Shown here: piece by piece, positions 1 through 5,496 of the stretch
How the letters are laid out: every line of letters starts with the position of its first letter
How positions within the stretch are numbered: the first letter of the stretch is position 1
Assembly (NCBI GenBank): GCA_009726075.1
Contig: WLND01000135.1
Span: forward strand, 1-5,496
Source of the DNA: Actinomycetota bacterium
Lineage (GTDB): Bacteria; Actinomycetota; Actinomycetes; S36-B12
Reading direction: 5' to 3'
Length of the DNA stretch: 5,496 nucleotides
Notes under the pieces: model-generated
Told to the model about the DNA's origin: nothing
The model's input: the letters and a program-made list of their open reading frames with translations, nothing else
Databases searched by the model: none
Program-made: the position numbers and the translations under genes

Positions 1-279
1 CTTCGGGTGGTCATGCTCGCCGCCGGCGGCCTGGCCGCCGCCGTGTCGCTCGGCGAGTTCGGGGCGGCGTCGTTCCTGGCGCGGGCGGGCACCCCGACCG
101 TGCCGATCCAGATCGTGCGACTGCTGGGCCGTCCTGGCGCACAGTCCTACGGCGCTGCGGCCAGCCTCGCCGTCGTCCTCGTCGCGCTCACCCTCGCGAT
201 GGTTCTCATCATCGATCGCGTCGGACGTGGCCGCCAGGCTGATGGGCCGGCAACCCAGCACGGGATCATGGCCCGGTGA
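1..279 (+). CDS. ABC transporter permease, C-terminal part (cut by window start)
   Basis: This is the last 92 residues of an inner-membrane permease of a binding-protein-dependent ABC importer; the reading frame is open to the left edge. Two hydrophobic segments are visible, at about residues 3-26 and 50-71 of the fragment. Between them lies the motif SLGEFGAASFLARAG (16-30), followed by a stretch containing RLLGRPGAQSYGAA (40-53). This tail is characteristic of the ThiP/CysT/FbpB-like permease group that imports thiamine, iron or similar solutes. The canonical EAA loop would lie upstream, outside the window. A short polar tail of about 20 residues follows the last membrane segment. The stop TGA overlaps the GTG start of the ATPase gene, so the two are surely co-transcribed and probably translationally coupled. 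The GTG at 7 is an internal valine, not a start. The family is fairly sure; the substrate is unknown. Confidence 0.85.
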   Translation, partial: LRVVMLAAGGLAAAVSLGEFGAASFLARAGTPTVPIQIVRLLGRPGAQSYGAAASLAVVLVALTLAMVLIIDRVGRGRQADGPATQHGIMAR

Positions 280-983
280 GCACAGCGGCGATCACAGCGG
301 CAGCAGTAGGCCCGACGTCCGCCCGACTCCAGATCCTGGCGCTGAGCGTCGGATACCAGGCCCCCCTCCTCGACGATCTCGCTCTCACCGTGGCGTCCGG
401 CGAGGTGATCGGCATCCTCGGGCCCAGCGGAAGCGGGAAGTCGTCCCTGCTCAAGACACTGGCGGGCGTCATGCCGCCGTTGAGCGGACGCATCCTCATC
501 GACGGGCAAGACGTCACCGAGACGCCCGTCCATGCTCGCGGCGTCGGCATCGTGTTCCAGGAGCCGCTGCTCTTCACCCACCTCGACGTCGTCGACAACA
601 TCGCCTACGGGCTTCGCCGGCACGGCGTTTCGCGCACGACCGCCCGGCAGCGCAGTGCCGAGTTGCTCGCCTGGGTCGGCCTCGCCGGACTCGAGAACCG
701 GTCGGTGCATCAGCTGAGCGGCGGGCAGGCCCAGCGGGTCGCACTGGCCCGGGCCCTCGCGCCTGAGCCGGCAGTGATGCTGCTCGACGAGCCGTTCAGC
801 GCCCTCGACACCGACCTCAGGTCGCGTTTGGTCAATGAGGTCGCGGCAATGCTGCGCGAACGCGGTTGCGCCACCGTCTACGTAACCCACGACCCCGACG
901 AGGCGCACGCCATGGCAGATTCGACCATCGTCCTGCAACCGCTCGAAGCGGCCCCAGAACCTACGCCGAAAACGTCACCGTGA
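276..983 (+). CDS. ABC transporter ATP-binding protein (ThiQ-length importer ATPase)
   Basis: The 235-residue protein is the nucleotide-binding subunit that powers the importer encoded just upstream, acting on the cytoplasmic face of the membrane. All ABC motifs are intact: Walker A GPSGSGKS (49-56), Q-loop VFQEP with Q95, signature LSGGQ (147-151), Walker B VMLLDEP with D171 and E172, D-loop SALD (175-178) and switch histidine H205 in VTHD. There is no C-terminal regulatory domain of the MalK/PotA/FbpC kind. The length is close to ThiQ, and with the ThiP-like permease tail this hints at thiamine or a related solute, but that is inference only. The GTG start overlaps the permease stop in a GTGA arrangement; no clear Shine-Dalgarno precedes it, consistent with coupling. 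The first 17 or so residues are Ala/Thr-rich and precede the conserved domain. The last 23 nt overlap the end of the convergent exonuclease gene. Confidence 0.93.
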   Translation: MSTAAITAAAVGPTSARLQILALSVGYQAPLLDDLALTVASGEVIGILGPSGSGKSSLLKTLAGVMPPLSGRILIDGQDVTETPVHARGVGIVFQEPLLFTHLDVVDNIAYGLRRHGVSRTTARQRSAELLAWVGLAGLENRSVHQLSGGQAQRVALARALAPEPAVMLLDEPFSALDTDLRSRLVNEVAAMLRERGCATVYVTHDPDEAHAMADSTIVLQPLEAAPEPTPKTSP

Positions 984-1773
984 GCGGCGCATGGTCGCTC
1001 CAGCGCTCCGCATAGGTCGGGGCCTTGCCGACGACCGCTTCTCGGGCGCTAGCGGCTAGTCCCGCGGTCGCCAGCACGTAGTCGATGCGCCAGCCGCCAT
1101 CGGTGTCGAAACCCTTGCCGCGCCACGACCACCAGGTGTAGGGCCCGGGGCCCTCGCCGCCGAGCTCGCGACCCAGATCCGCCCAGTCGTTATCGCACCA
1201 GCGGTTGAGGTAGGCCCGCTCCTCCGGCAGGAAGCCGGCCTTGTCGCGGTTGCCCTTCCAGTTCTTGATGTCGATCTCGGCGCGGGCCACGTTGAAATCG
1301 CCGCACACGACGACATTGGAGCCCGCTTTCGCCGCTGCCGCCTTGAGCGACTTCAGTCGCTTCTCCATGGCGACAAGGAAGGCCATCTTGTCGACCTGCT
1401 TTTGGGTCTCGGCCTCGCCGGAGTGGACGTAGACGGACGCCACCGTCAGTGGTCCGAGCTCGGTCGCGAGATCGGCCTCGACCCAGCGACCTAGGCCGCC
1501 GAGGTCTGCCTGCTTGATGCTCTCCCGGGTGGCGATGGGCTTCTCGCGCGACAGGATCGCCACTCCGGCCCGGCCGAGTTCGGGCGCCGGCACATGTGCG
1601 ACGAAGTAGTGGGCCAGGGGCGAGCCCTGGAGCACCTCGTGCAGCTGCTCGTGCGTGGCCCGCACCTCCTGCAGGCAGATGACATCGGCGTCGGCAGCCC
1701 CGAGCCACTCAAGGCCCGACCTGCGATCGGCGGCACGGATCCCGTTGACGTTTGCGGTGATGATTGAGAGCAC
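961..1773 (-). CDS. xthA: Exodeoxyribonuclease III (AP endonuclease, EEP family)
   Basis: This 270-residue protein belongs to the exonuclease/endonuclease/phosphatase family. The ExoIII branch cleaves DNA 5' to abasic sites and trims blocked 3' ends in base-excision repair, using Mg2+. The active-site set is complete: N8 and N10 in ITANVNGIR, E36 in LQEVR, Y115 in SVYVHSG, D159 and N161 in CGDFN, D231 in RIDYVL and the terminal SDHAPL with D260 and H261. The length matches the usual 260-270. I chose the GTG at 1773 because the family begins with this first strand (MLSIITANVNG). An in-frame ATG at 1863 would add about 30 residues of non-conserved sequence and would run over the Shine-Dalgarno of the divergent kinase gene. 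No strong Shine-Dalgarno precedes the GTG. The stop TAG (complement of 961-963) lies inside the convergent ABC ATPase gene. Confidence 0.93.
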   Translation of the reverse strand: MLSIITANVNGIRAADRRSGLEWLGAADADVICLQEVRATHEQLHEVLQGSPLAHYFVAHVPAPELGRAGVAILSREKPIATRESIKQADLGGLGRWVEADLATELGPLTVASVYVHSGEAETQKQVDKMAFLVAMEKRLKSLKAAAAKAGSNVVVCGDFNVARAEIDIKNWKGNRDKAGFLPEERAYLNRWCDNDWADLGRELGGEGPGPYTWWSWRGKGFDTDGGWRIDYVLATAGLAASAREAVVGKAPTYAERWSDHAPLTVTFSA

Positions 1774-1865
1774 GGCTGATGGTCCCAGACGTTGTCCAAT
1801 CGGACGATGGCAGGATGTCGCCGCGCTCGCGTGATGCCGCGCACCGTCGACGATCAGGAGCATGC
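1774..1865. promoter_or_regulatory. Divergent intergenic region between xthA and the ROK kinase gene
   Basis: This 92-bp stretch must carry the promoters for both divergent genes unless transcription enters from elsewhere. I find no convincing -35/-10 pair on either strand. A candidate + strand TTGTCC at 1792-1797 has no good TANNNT partner at the right spacing. A small dyad, GTCC-AATC-GGAC (1794-1805), with one further outer pair, sits in the middle and could be an operator half, but it is short enough to be chance. The region has open reading on both strands (extended starts at 1764 + and 1863 -), which I regard as spurious. Confidence 0.4.
1856..1860 (+). promoter_or_regulatory. Ribosome binding site of the ROK kinase gene
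   Basis: AGGAG lies 5 nt before the ATG at 1866. It fixes this ATG as the start in preference to the in-frame ATG at 1764, which would add 34 residues before the conserved N-terminal phosphate-binding motif. Confidence 0.75.
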
Positions 1866-2777
1866 ATGTACATCGGAGTCGACTGGGGCGGCACGAAGGT
1901 CGAGGCCATCGCGCTCGACGAGACTGGCCTCGAGATCATGCGCGTGCGCGAGGAAACCCCTCGAGGCGACTACGAGGGGTGCCTTCGCCTCGTCCGCGAC
2001 CTCATCGACCGGCTCGAGTCGGCCACCGGACGCCGCGGCTCGATCGGCATCGGCATCCCGGGCTCCCTCGAGCCGACGACCCGGCTGGGCAAGGGCGGCA
2101 GCTCCACCTGGATCAACGGCAAGCCGGTCGAGGCCGACCTGCGCGCGATCATCGGCCGCGAGATCCGGGTCGAGAACGACGCGGACTGCCTTGCCGCCTC
2201 GGAGTCGATCGACGGGGCCGGCGCCGGCTACGGGGTTGTGTTCGCTGTGATCCTCGGCACGGGAGCCGGAGCCGGCGTCGCATTCGACGGGCGTGCCCAC
2301 CACGGCCCGAACAACAGCGCCGGCGAATGGGGCCACAATGCGCTCCCGATACCGAATGTCACCGAGATCCCCGGCGATGCCTGCTACTGCGGCAAGCACG
2401 GCTGCCTGGAAACGTGGGTCTCGGGCTATGCGTTCGCCCGCGACTTCGGCCGCCACTCCGGCCTCGACCTGCCGCCGAGCGCGATCATCGACCTCATGCG
2501 CGCTGGCGACCGGCTCGCCGGTCTCTCGTACCGCCGCTACGTCGATCGGGTCGCCCGGGGACTCTCGCTCGTCGTCAACATCCTCGACCCAGACATCATC
2601 GTGATGGGCGGTGGCATGAGCAACGTCGACGAGCTCTACGTCGATCTTGCGCCGGCCATCGCCGACTACACCTTCTCGACGGTGTTCCACACGCCCATCG
2701 TGAAGTCGAAGCACGGCGACTCAAGCGGCGTTCGAGGCGCGGCTTGGCTCTGGAGGGGCGACACGACCGCAGACTAG
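1866..2777 (+). CDS. mak: ROK-family manno(fructo)kinase, Mak-like
   Basis: This 303-residue cytoplasmic sugar kinase probably phosphorylates fructose and/or mannose at the 6-hydroxyl with ATP. The N-terminal phosphate motif is IGVDWGGTK (3-11). The catalytic base is D105 in ENDADC, the second nucleotide motif is GTGAGAGV (131-138), and GEWGHN is at 153-158. The ROK zinc site is complete: H157 with C173, C175 and C180 in CYCGKHGCLE. Similarity to E. coli Mak, as I recall that sequence, runs the whole length. It includes GIPGS, STWINGKP, DPDIIVMGGGMSNVD, and the distinctive C-terminal KHGDSSGVRGAAWLW. Length (302-303) also matches, so Mak is favoured over glucokinase or NagK. There is no N-terminal DNA-binding domain, so it is an enzyme rather than a ROK repressor. 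It heads a four-gene co-directional run. Residue W7 replaces the more common Leu/Ile and is unlikely to matter. The exact sugar is inference. Confidence 0.88.
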   Translation: MYIGVDWGGTKVEAIALDETGLEIMRVREETPRGDYEGCLRLVRDLIDRLESATGRRGSIGIGIPGSLEPTTRLGKGGSSTWINGKPVEADLRAIIGREIRVENDADCLAASESIDGAGAGYGVVFAVILGTGAGAGVAFDGRAHHGPNNSAGEWGHNALPIPNVTEIPGDACYCGKHGCLETWVSGYAFARDFGRHSGLDLPPSAIIDLMRAGDRLAGLSYRRYVDRVARGLSLVVNILDPDIIVMGGGMSNVDELYVDLAPAIADYTFSTVFHTPIVKSKHGDSSGVRGAAWLWRGDTTAD

Positions 2778-2780
2778 GTT
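2775..2780 (+). promoter_or_regulatory. Possible -10 element of a leaderless promoter before the phosphatase gene
   Basis: TAGGTT fits the actinobacterial TANNNT -10 pattern and ends 6 nt before the ATG at 2787, so transcription would begin at or next to the start codon. Its first three bases are the stop codon of the kinase gene. No Shine-Dalgarno lies in the 9-nt gap; the nearest purine run (GGAGGGG, 2752-2758) is too far from the ATG to serve it. No matching -35 hexamer at normal spacing is visible, which is common for such promoters. This is a prediction from pattern only. Confidence 0.4.
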
Positions 2781-2786
2781 TGGGAC

Positions 2787-3629
2787 ATGCCGAGCACCCC
2801 AGCGCAGTCGACGAATGCCCAGTCGTTCACCCAGGCCGATATCGACGAGCGGTTCGCCTTCGCAACCGAGCTCGTGGCCGAGGCCGGCGCCCTGGCGGCG
2901 TCCTACTTCGCCGACATCGACTCGCTCGACGTGACGAGCAAGGGACCCCAGGATGTCGTGAGCCAGGCCGACCTCAACACCGAGATCCTCATCCGCGATC
3001 GACTTGCCGCACGTTTTCCGGACGATGCCTTCTTCGGCGAGGAGACCGGCCCGCAGGGAGTCGACGGCGCGGCCGGCATCTGGGTCGTCGACCCGATCGA
3101 CGGCACCCAGCCCTTCGTCATGGGCCTGCCGACCTGGTGCGTCTCGATCGCCTTCATCGCCGATTCGGTCATGCACATCGGCCTGGTGTTCGCCCCGGCG
3201 GCGAACGAGCTCTTCGCCGCGCAGCGGGGCAAGGGGGCAACCCTGAACGGACGCTCCATTGCCGTCCGTCCTGCCGACTCCTTCAACGACGGCATGGTCG
3301 GCGTCGGATACTCGATGCGCTCGGATGTCGATGACCTGATCGAGACCATGACGCGCCTGCTGAAGGCCGGGGGAATGTTCCAGCGCAACGGATCCGGCGC
3401 CCTTTCGCTCTGCTATGTGGCCTGCGGCCGCTTGATCGGCTACGTCGAGATGCACATCAACTCGTGGGACTGCCTCGCTGCCCTCCTGATCATCACCGAG
3501 GCCGGCGGCGAGATCAACGACTTCATGGCCGGTGATGCCCTGAACGAGGGCAATCGAGTGGTAGCCGGGCCGCCCAGCCTCTACTCCCGGCTTGAGGCCC
3601 TGCTTCCGGCTGGAGGCGGCCAGCGATGA
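2787..3629 (+). CDS. Inositol-monophosphatase-family phosphatase
   Basis: This 280-residue Mg2+-dependent phosphatase belongs to the IMPase/FBPase/HisN superfamily and acts on a small sugar, polyol or amino-alcohol phosphate. The metal ligands are visible: E85 in GEET, D102 and D105 in WVVDPIDGT, and D228 in INSWDCLAA, followed by TEAGGEIND. The early K52-GPQDVVSQAD segment is also typical. The family usually has DGTxNF after the metal motif; here it reads DGTQPFVMGLPTWCVSIA, which together with HINSWD marks a subgroup different from classical actinobacterial HisN. I therefore do not call it histidinol-phosphatase. The first 15 or so residues are polar and outside the fold. It starts 9 nt after the Mak-like kinase, so the substrate could belong to the same sugar pathway. 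It overlaps the kynureninase gene by 4 nt (ATGA). Family sure; substrate not. Confidence 0.88.
   Translation: MPSTPAQSTNAQSFTQADIDERFAFATELVAEAGALAASYFADIDSLDVTSKGPQDVVSQADLNTEILIRDRLAARFPDDAFFGEETGPQGVDGAAGIWVVDPIDGTQPFVMGLPTWCVSIAFIADSVMHIGLVFAPAANELFAAQRGKGATLNGRSIAVRPADSFNDGMVGVGYSMRSDVDDLIETMTRLLKAGGMFQRNGSGALSLCYVACGRLIGYVEMHINSWDCLAALLIITEAGGEINDFMAGDALNEGNRVVAGPPSLYSRLEALLPAGGGQR
3612..3616 (+). promoter_or_regulatory. Ribosome binding site of the kynureninase gene
   Basis: GGAGG lies 9 nt before the ATG at 3626, inside the last codons of the phosphatase gene. It supports that ATG and the 4-nt overlap, and suggests direct loading of ribosomes in addition to coupling. Confidence 0.65.
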
Positions 3630-4846
3630 CGAACGTCGCCCGCGCTCGCGAGCTCGACGCATCCGATCCGCTCGCCGCCTTCGTTGATCGATTCGTGCCG
3701 GCAGCAGAGCACTCCCTGGTCGCATACCTCGACGGCAACTCCCTGGGCCGTCCGCTCACCGTCACGGCCGACCGCCTGCAGGAGTTCGTCACTGGGCAGT
3801 GGGCCTCACGACTCATCCGCGGGTGGACTGATGAGTGGATGGAGTGGCCGCACACGATCGGTGATGCGGTCGGCCGTGCTGCTCTCGGGGCCGCCGCCGC
3901 TCAGGTGATCATCGGCGATTCGACGACGGTCATGCTTTACAAGGTCGCCCGAGCCGCTATCGCCGCGAGGCCTGGCCGCACCGAGATCGTCATCGACACC
4001 GACAACTTCCCGACTGACCGCTACATCGTCGAGGGCATCGCCCAGGAACTGTCGATGAGCATCCGGTGGATCCAGACCGATCCGGAGTCGGGGATCGGCG
4101 CCGAGCAGGTGGCGGCCGCGGTCGGGCCGTCCACCGCACTGGCGCTGTTTAGTCACGTCGCGTACCGATCGGGCTTCCTCGCCGACATGCACGCAATCAC
4201 CGCGATCGTGCACGACGCCGGCGGCCTAGTGCTCTGGGATCTCAGCCACTCGGTCGGCTCGGTGCCGGTGCAGCTCGATGCCTGCGGGGTCGACTTTGCC
4301 GTTGGCTGCACGTACAAGTACCTCAATGGCGGCCCCGGGGCGCCCGCATTCGCCTACGTCAGGGCCGATCTGCAGGAGCAGGTGACCCAGCCGATCTGGG
4401 GCTGGCTCGGCCGCCGCGACAGCTTCGAGATGGCCCAGGGGTACGTGCCTGCGTCCGGCATCCGGCGTTTCATCAGCGGCACGCCGCCCGTCATCTCCAT
4501 GATTCCGGTTCGCGCTGGGGTCGAACTCGTGGCCGAGGCCGGCATCGATGCCATCCGCGCGAAGTCAATCGCGCTGACCGAGTTTGCGATCGAGGTGGTC
4601 GACTCGTGGCCGCGGAGCCTCGGAGTGGGCATCGGCTCACCGCGCGACAGCGCCGTGCGCGGGGGGCACGTCACGATCTGCCGCTCAGACTTCCGCGAGC
4701 TCACACTGAGGCTCTGGGATCAGGGGATCATCCCCGACTTCCGGGCGCCCGATGGAATTCGCCTCGGCCTCTCCCCGCTCAGCACCACCTTCGTCGAGCT
4801 CCACCGCGGACTTGAAGCCATCGCGGCAGCGGCTGCTCGGGCGTGA
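3626..4846 (+). CDS. kynU: Kynureninase (PLP-dependent, aminotransferase class V fold)
   Basis: This 406-residue cytoplasmic enzyme hydrolyses L-kynurenine to anthranilate and L-alanine (or the 3-hydroxy form to 3-hydroxyanthranilate) in tryptophan catabolism. The family's marks appear in order: YLDGNSLGRP (34-43), GDSTTVMLYK (97-106) for the cofactor phosphate, DNFPTDRYI (126-134), FSHVAYRSG (175-183) and WDLSHSVGSVPV (204-215) with D205 contacting the pyridine nitrogen. The Schiff-base lysine K231 lies in TYKYLNGGPGAP, followed by IWGWLGRRDSFEM and a C-terminal PDFRAPDGIRLGLSPL. Length agrees with bacterial KynU (about 400-420). These motifs separate it from cysteine desulfurases of the same fold. 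It begins in a 4-nt overlap with the phosphatase gene and ends in a 4-nt overlap with the photolyase-like gene. No tryptophan dioxygenase or kynurenine formamidase is in the window, so the rest of the pathway, if present, is elsewhere. Confidence 0.94.
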   Translation: MTNVARARELDASDPLAAFVDRFVPAAEHSLVAYLDGNSLGRPLTVTADRLQEFVTGQWASRLIRGWTDEWMEWPHTIGDAVGRAALGAAAAQVIIGDSTTVMLYKVARAAIAARPGRTEIVIDTDNFPTDRYIVEGIAQELSMSIRWIQTDPESGIGAEQVAAAVGPSTALALFSHVAYRSGFLADMHAITAIVHDAGGLVLWDLSHSVGSVPVQLDACGVDFAVGCTYKYLNGGPGAPAFAYVRADLQEQVTQPIWGWLGRRDSFEMAQGYVPASGIRRFISGTPPVISMIPVRAGVELVAEAGIDAIRAKSIALTEFAIEVVDSWPRSLGVGIGSPRDSAVRGGHVTICRSDFRELTLRLWDQGIIPDFRAPDGIRLGLSPLSTTFVELHRGLEAIAAAAARA

Positions 4847-5496
4847 CCCTCGATGCGACCATGAAGAAGGCGGTATTCGTCCCGTTCGACCAGCTGAGCC
4901 GCCACTACGGCGCCCTGCGCGAGGCCACGCCTGCCACGCACGAGATCCTCATGATCGAGAGCGATGAGCTGCTGCGCGCCCGCACCTGGCACGCCCAGCG
5001 CCTGTTCTTCATCCTCTCCGCCGCCGCCCACATGCGGCAGGAACTCGCCGACGAGGGCTTCACGGTGCACTTCGTGCGGGCCGCCACCGTCGATGCTGGC
5101 TTCGCTGCCTTTCGCGCGGAGCACCCGGGCCAGCCAATCGTCGCCGCGGAGGGATCGTCCTACGCCCAGCAACGATGTCTCGAGTCAGCCGAGATCGAGT
5201 TGGTCTCGAATGACTTCTTCATGACCGGACGTGACGAATTCGCGGGGTGGGCATCCGGACGCGCCTCGCTGGTCATGGAGCATTTCTACCGATGGCAGCG
5301 GACGCGCCTGGGTATTCTCATGGACGATGACGGGAAACCCGTTGGTGGTGAATGGAATTTCGATGCAGACAACCGGCTGCCGCCGCCGAAGTCACCGCAC
5401 ACGTGGCCTCGTAACCTCACTCACGCCCCTGACGCCATCGACGAGGCGGTCTGGCAGGAGATCCAGGATCGCCAGATACCGATAACCGGCAGCGCA
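4843..5496 (+). CDS. Cryptochrome/photolyase-related protein (FeS-BCP/PhrB type), N-terminal part cut by window end
   Basis: The frame is open to the window edge and gives 218 residues of a protein usually about 500 long. It matches the deoxyribodipyrimidine photolyase-related family, whose studied members (for example Agrobacterium PhrB) repair (6-4) photoproducts with light, carrying FAD, a ribolumazine antenna and a 4Fe-4S cluster. Numbered from the ATG at 4861, visible marks are VPFDQLS (7-13) at the first strand, MEHFYRWQR (139-147), then ILMDDDGKPVGG (152-163) and EWNFDADNR (164-172), a block diagnostic of the family. The FAD pocket and cluster cysteines lie beyond the edge. The start is uncertain. 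The GTG at 4843 overlaps the kynureninase stop (GTGA), as elsewhere in this window; the ATG at 4861 also begins a plausible N-terminus (MKKAVFV). Neither has a clear Shine-Dalgarno, so translation probably depends on coupling. Confidence 0.88.
   Translation, partial: MTLDATMKKAVFVPFDQLSRHYGALREATPATHEILMIESDELLRARTWHAQRLFFILSAAAHMRQELADEGFTVHFVRAATVDAGFAAFRAEHPGQPIVAAEGSSYAQQRCLESAEIELVSNDFFMTGRDEFAGWASGRASLVMEHFYRWQRTRLGILMDDDGKPVGGEWNFDADNRLPPPKSPHTWPRNLTHAPDAIDEAVWQEIQDRQIPITGSA

Noticed and set aside
147..938. Long minus-strand open frame of 263 codons opposite the ABC genes
   Set aside because: It is a shadow of high-GC coding: no recognisable domain, and the opposite strand encodes a permease tail and an ATPase with every motif intact.
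1774..1863. Extended start of exonuclease III at the ATG at 1863
   Set aside because: The extra residues precede the conserved first strand and have no counterpart in the family; the GTG at 1773 fits the usual N-terminus.
1764..1865. Extended start of the ROK kinase at the upstream ATG
   Set aside because: The added residues are not family-like, the extension would overlap xthA, and AGGAG lies correctly before the ATG at 1866.
1854..2714. Minus-strand open frame of 286 codons opposite the ROK kinase
   Set aside because: The composition is that of a reverse-complement shadow (rich in Val, Asp, Ala, Arg) with no family motif; the + strand gene is unmistakable.
1862..3334. Plus-strand open frame of 490 codons spanning the kinase and phosphatase genes in another frame
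   Set aside because: The translation is dominated by Arg, Pro and His, typical of an off-frame reading of GC-rich codons, and it crosses two real genes.
2787..3629. Calling the IMPase-family protein HisN (histidinol-phosphatase)
   Set aside because: The DGTQPF and HINSWD segments differ from classical actinobacterial HisN, and there are no histidine genes nearby.
2721..3725. Minus-strand open frame of 334 codons opposite the phosphatase
   Set aside because: No recognisable domain; the phosphatase on the other strand has its full catalytic set.
5231..5485. Plus-strand open frame of 84 codons inside the photolyase-like gene
   Set aside because: It is off-frame to a reading that carries the diagnostic photolyase-related block, and it shows no domain of its own.

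Overview
The window looks like a chromosomal segment of a high-GC actinobacterium. The GC-rich third positions, the GTG starts, the 4-nt stop/start overlaps and a gene start without a Shine-Dalgarno (possible leaderless mRNA) all fit, and Microbacteriaceae is my best guess. That placement is inference from style, not from a database match. Coding density is very high: seven genes fill almost all of the 5.5 kb and no gap exceeds 100 bases. I see no RNA genes, insertion sequences, CRISPR arrays, integrase or attachment sites.

Left part (1-983, + strand): the end of an ABC importer operon. It holds the last 92 residues of an inner-membrane permease and, overlapping it by 4 nt, a complete short ATPase of 235 residues. 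The permease tail and the ATPase length resemble the thiamine/iron/polyamine-type importers (ThiP/ThiQ-like), but the substrate cannot be read from this window because the binding protein lies upstream. The ATPase gene runs 23 nt into the end of a convergent gene.

Middle (961-1773, - strand): an exodeoxyribonuclease III (xthA-like AP endonuclease) with all catalytic residues visible. It is divergent from the next gene across a 92-bp region.

Right part (1866-5496, + strand): a tight co-directional run of four genes. They are a ROK-family manno/fructokinase (Mak-like), an inositol-monophosphatase-family phosphatase, a kynureninase (kynU), and the first 218 codons of a cryptochrome/photolyase-related protein of the FeS-BCP/PhrB type. 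Spacings are 9 nt, a 4-nt overlap and a 4-nt overlap, so the last three are probably translationally coupled. The set is metabolically mixed: sugar phosphorylation, sugar/polyol dephosphorylation, tryptophan catabolism and light-dependent DNA repair. With xthA, two DNA-repair genes flank three metabolic genes. No obviously new system is present. The most notable points are the kynureninase-photolyase coupling, a stop codon that may double as a -10 element of a leaderless promoter, and the antisense gene-end overlap.
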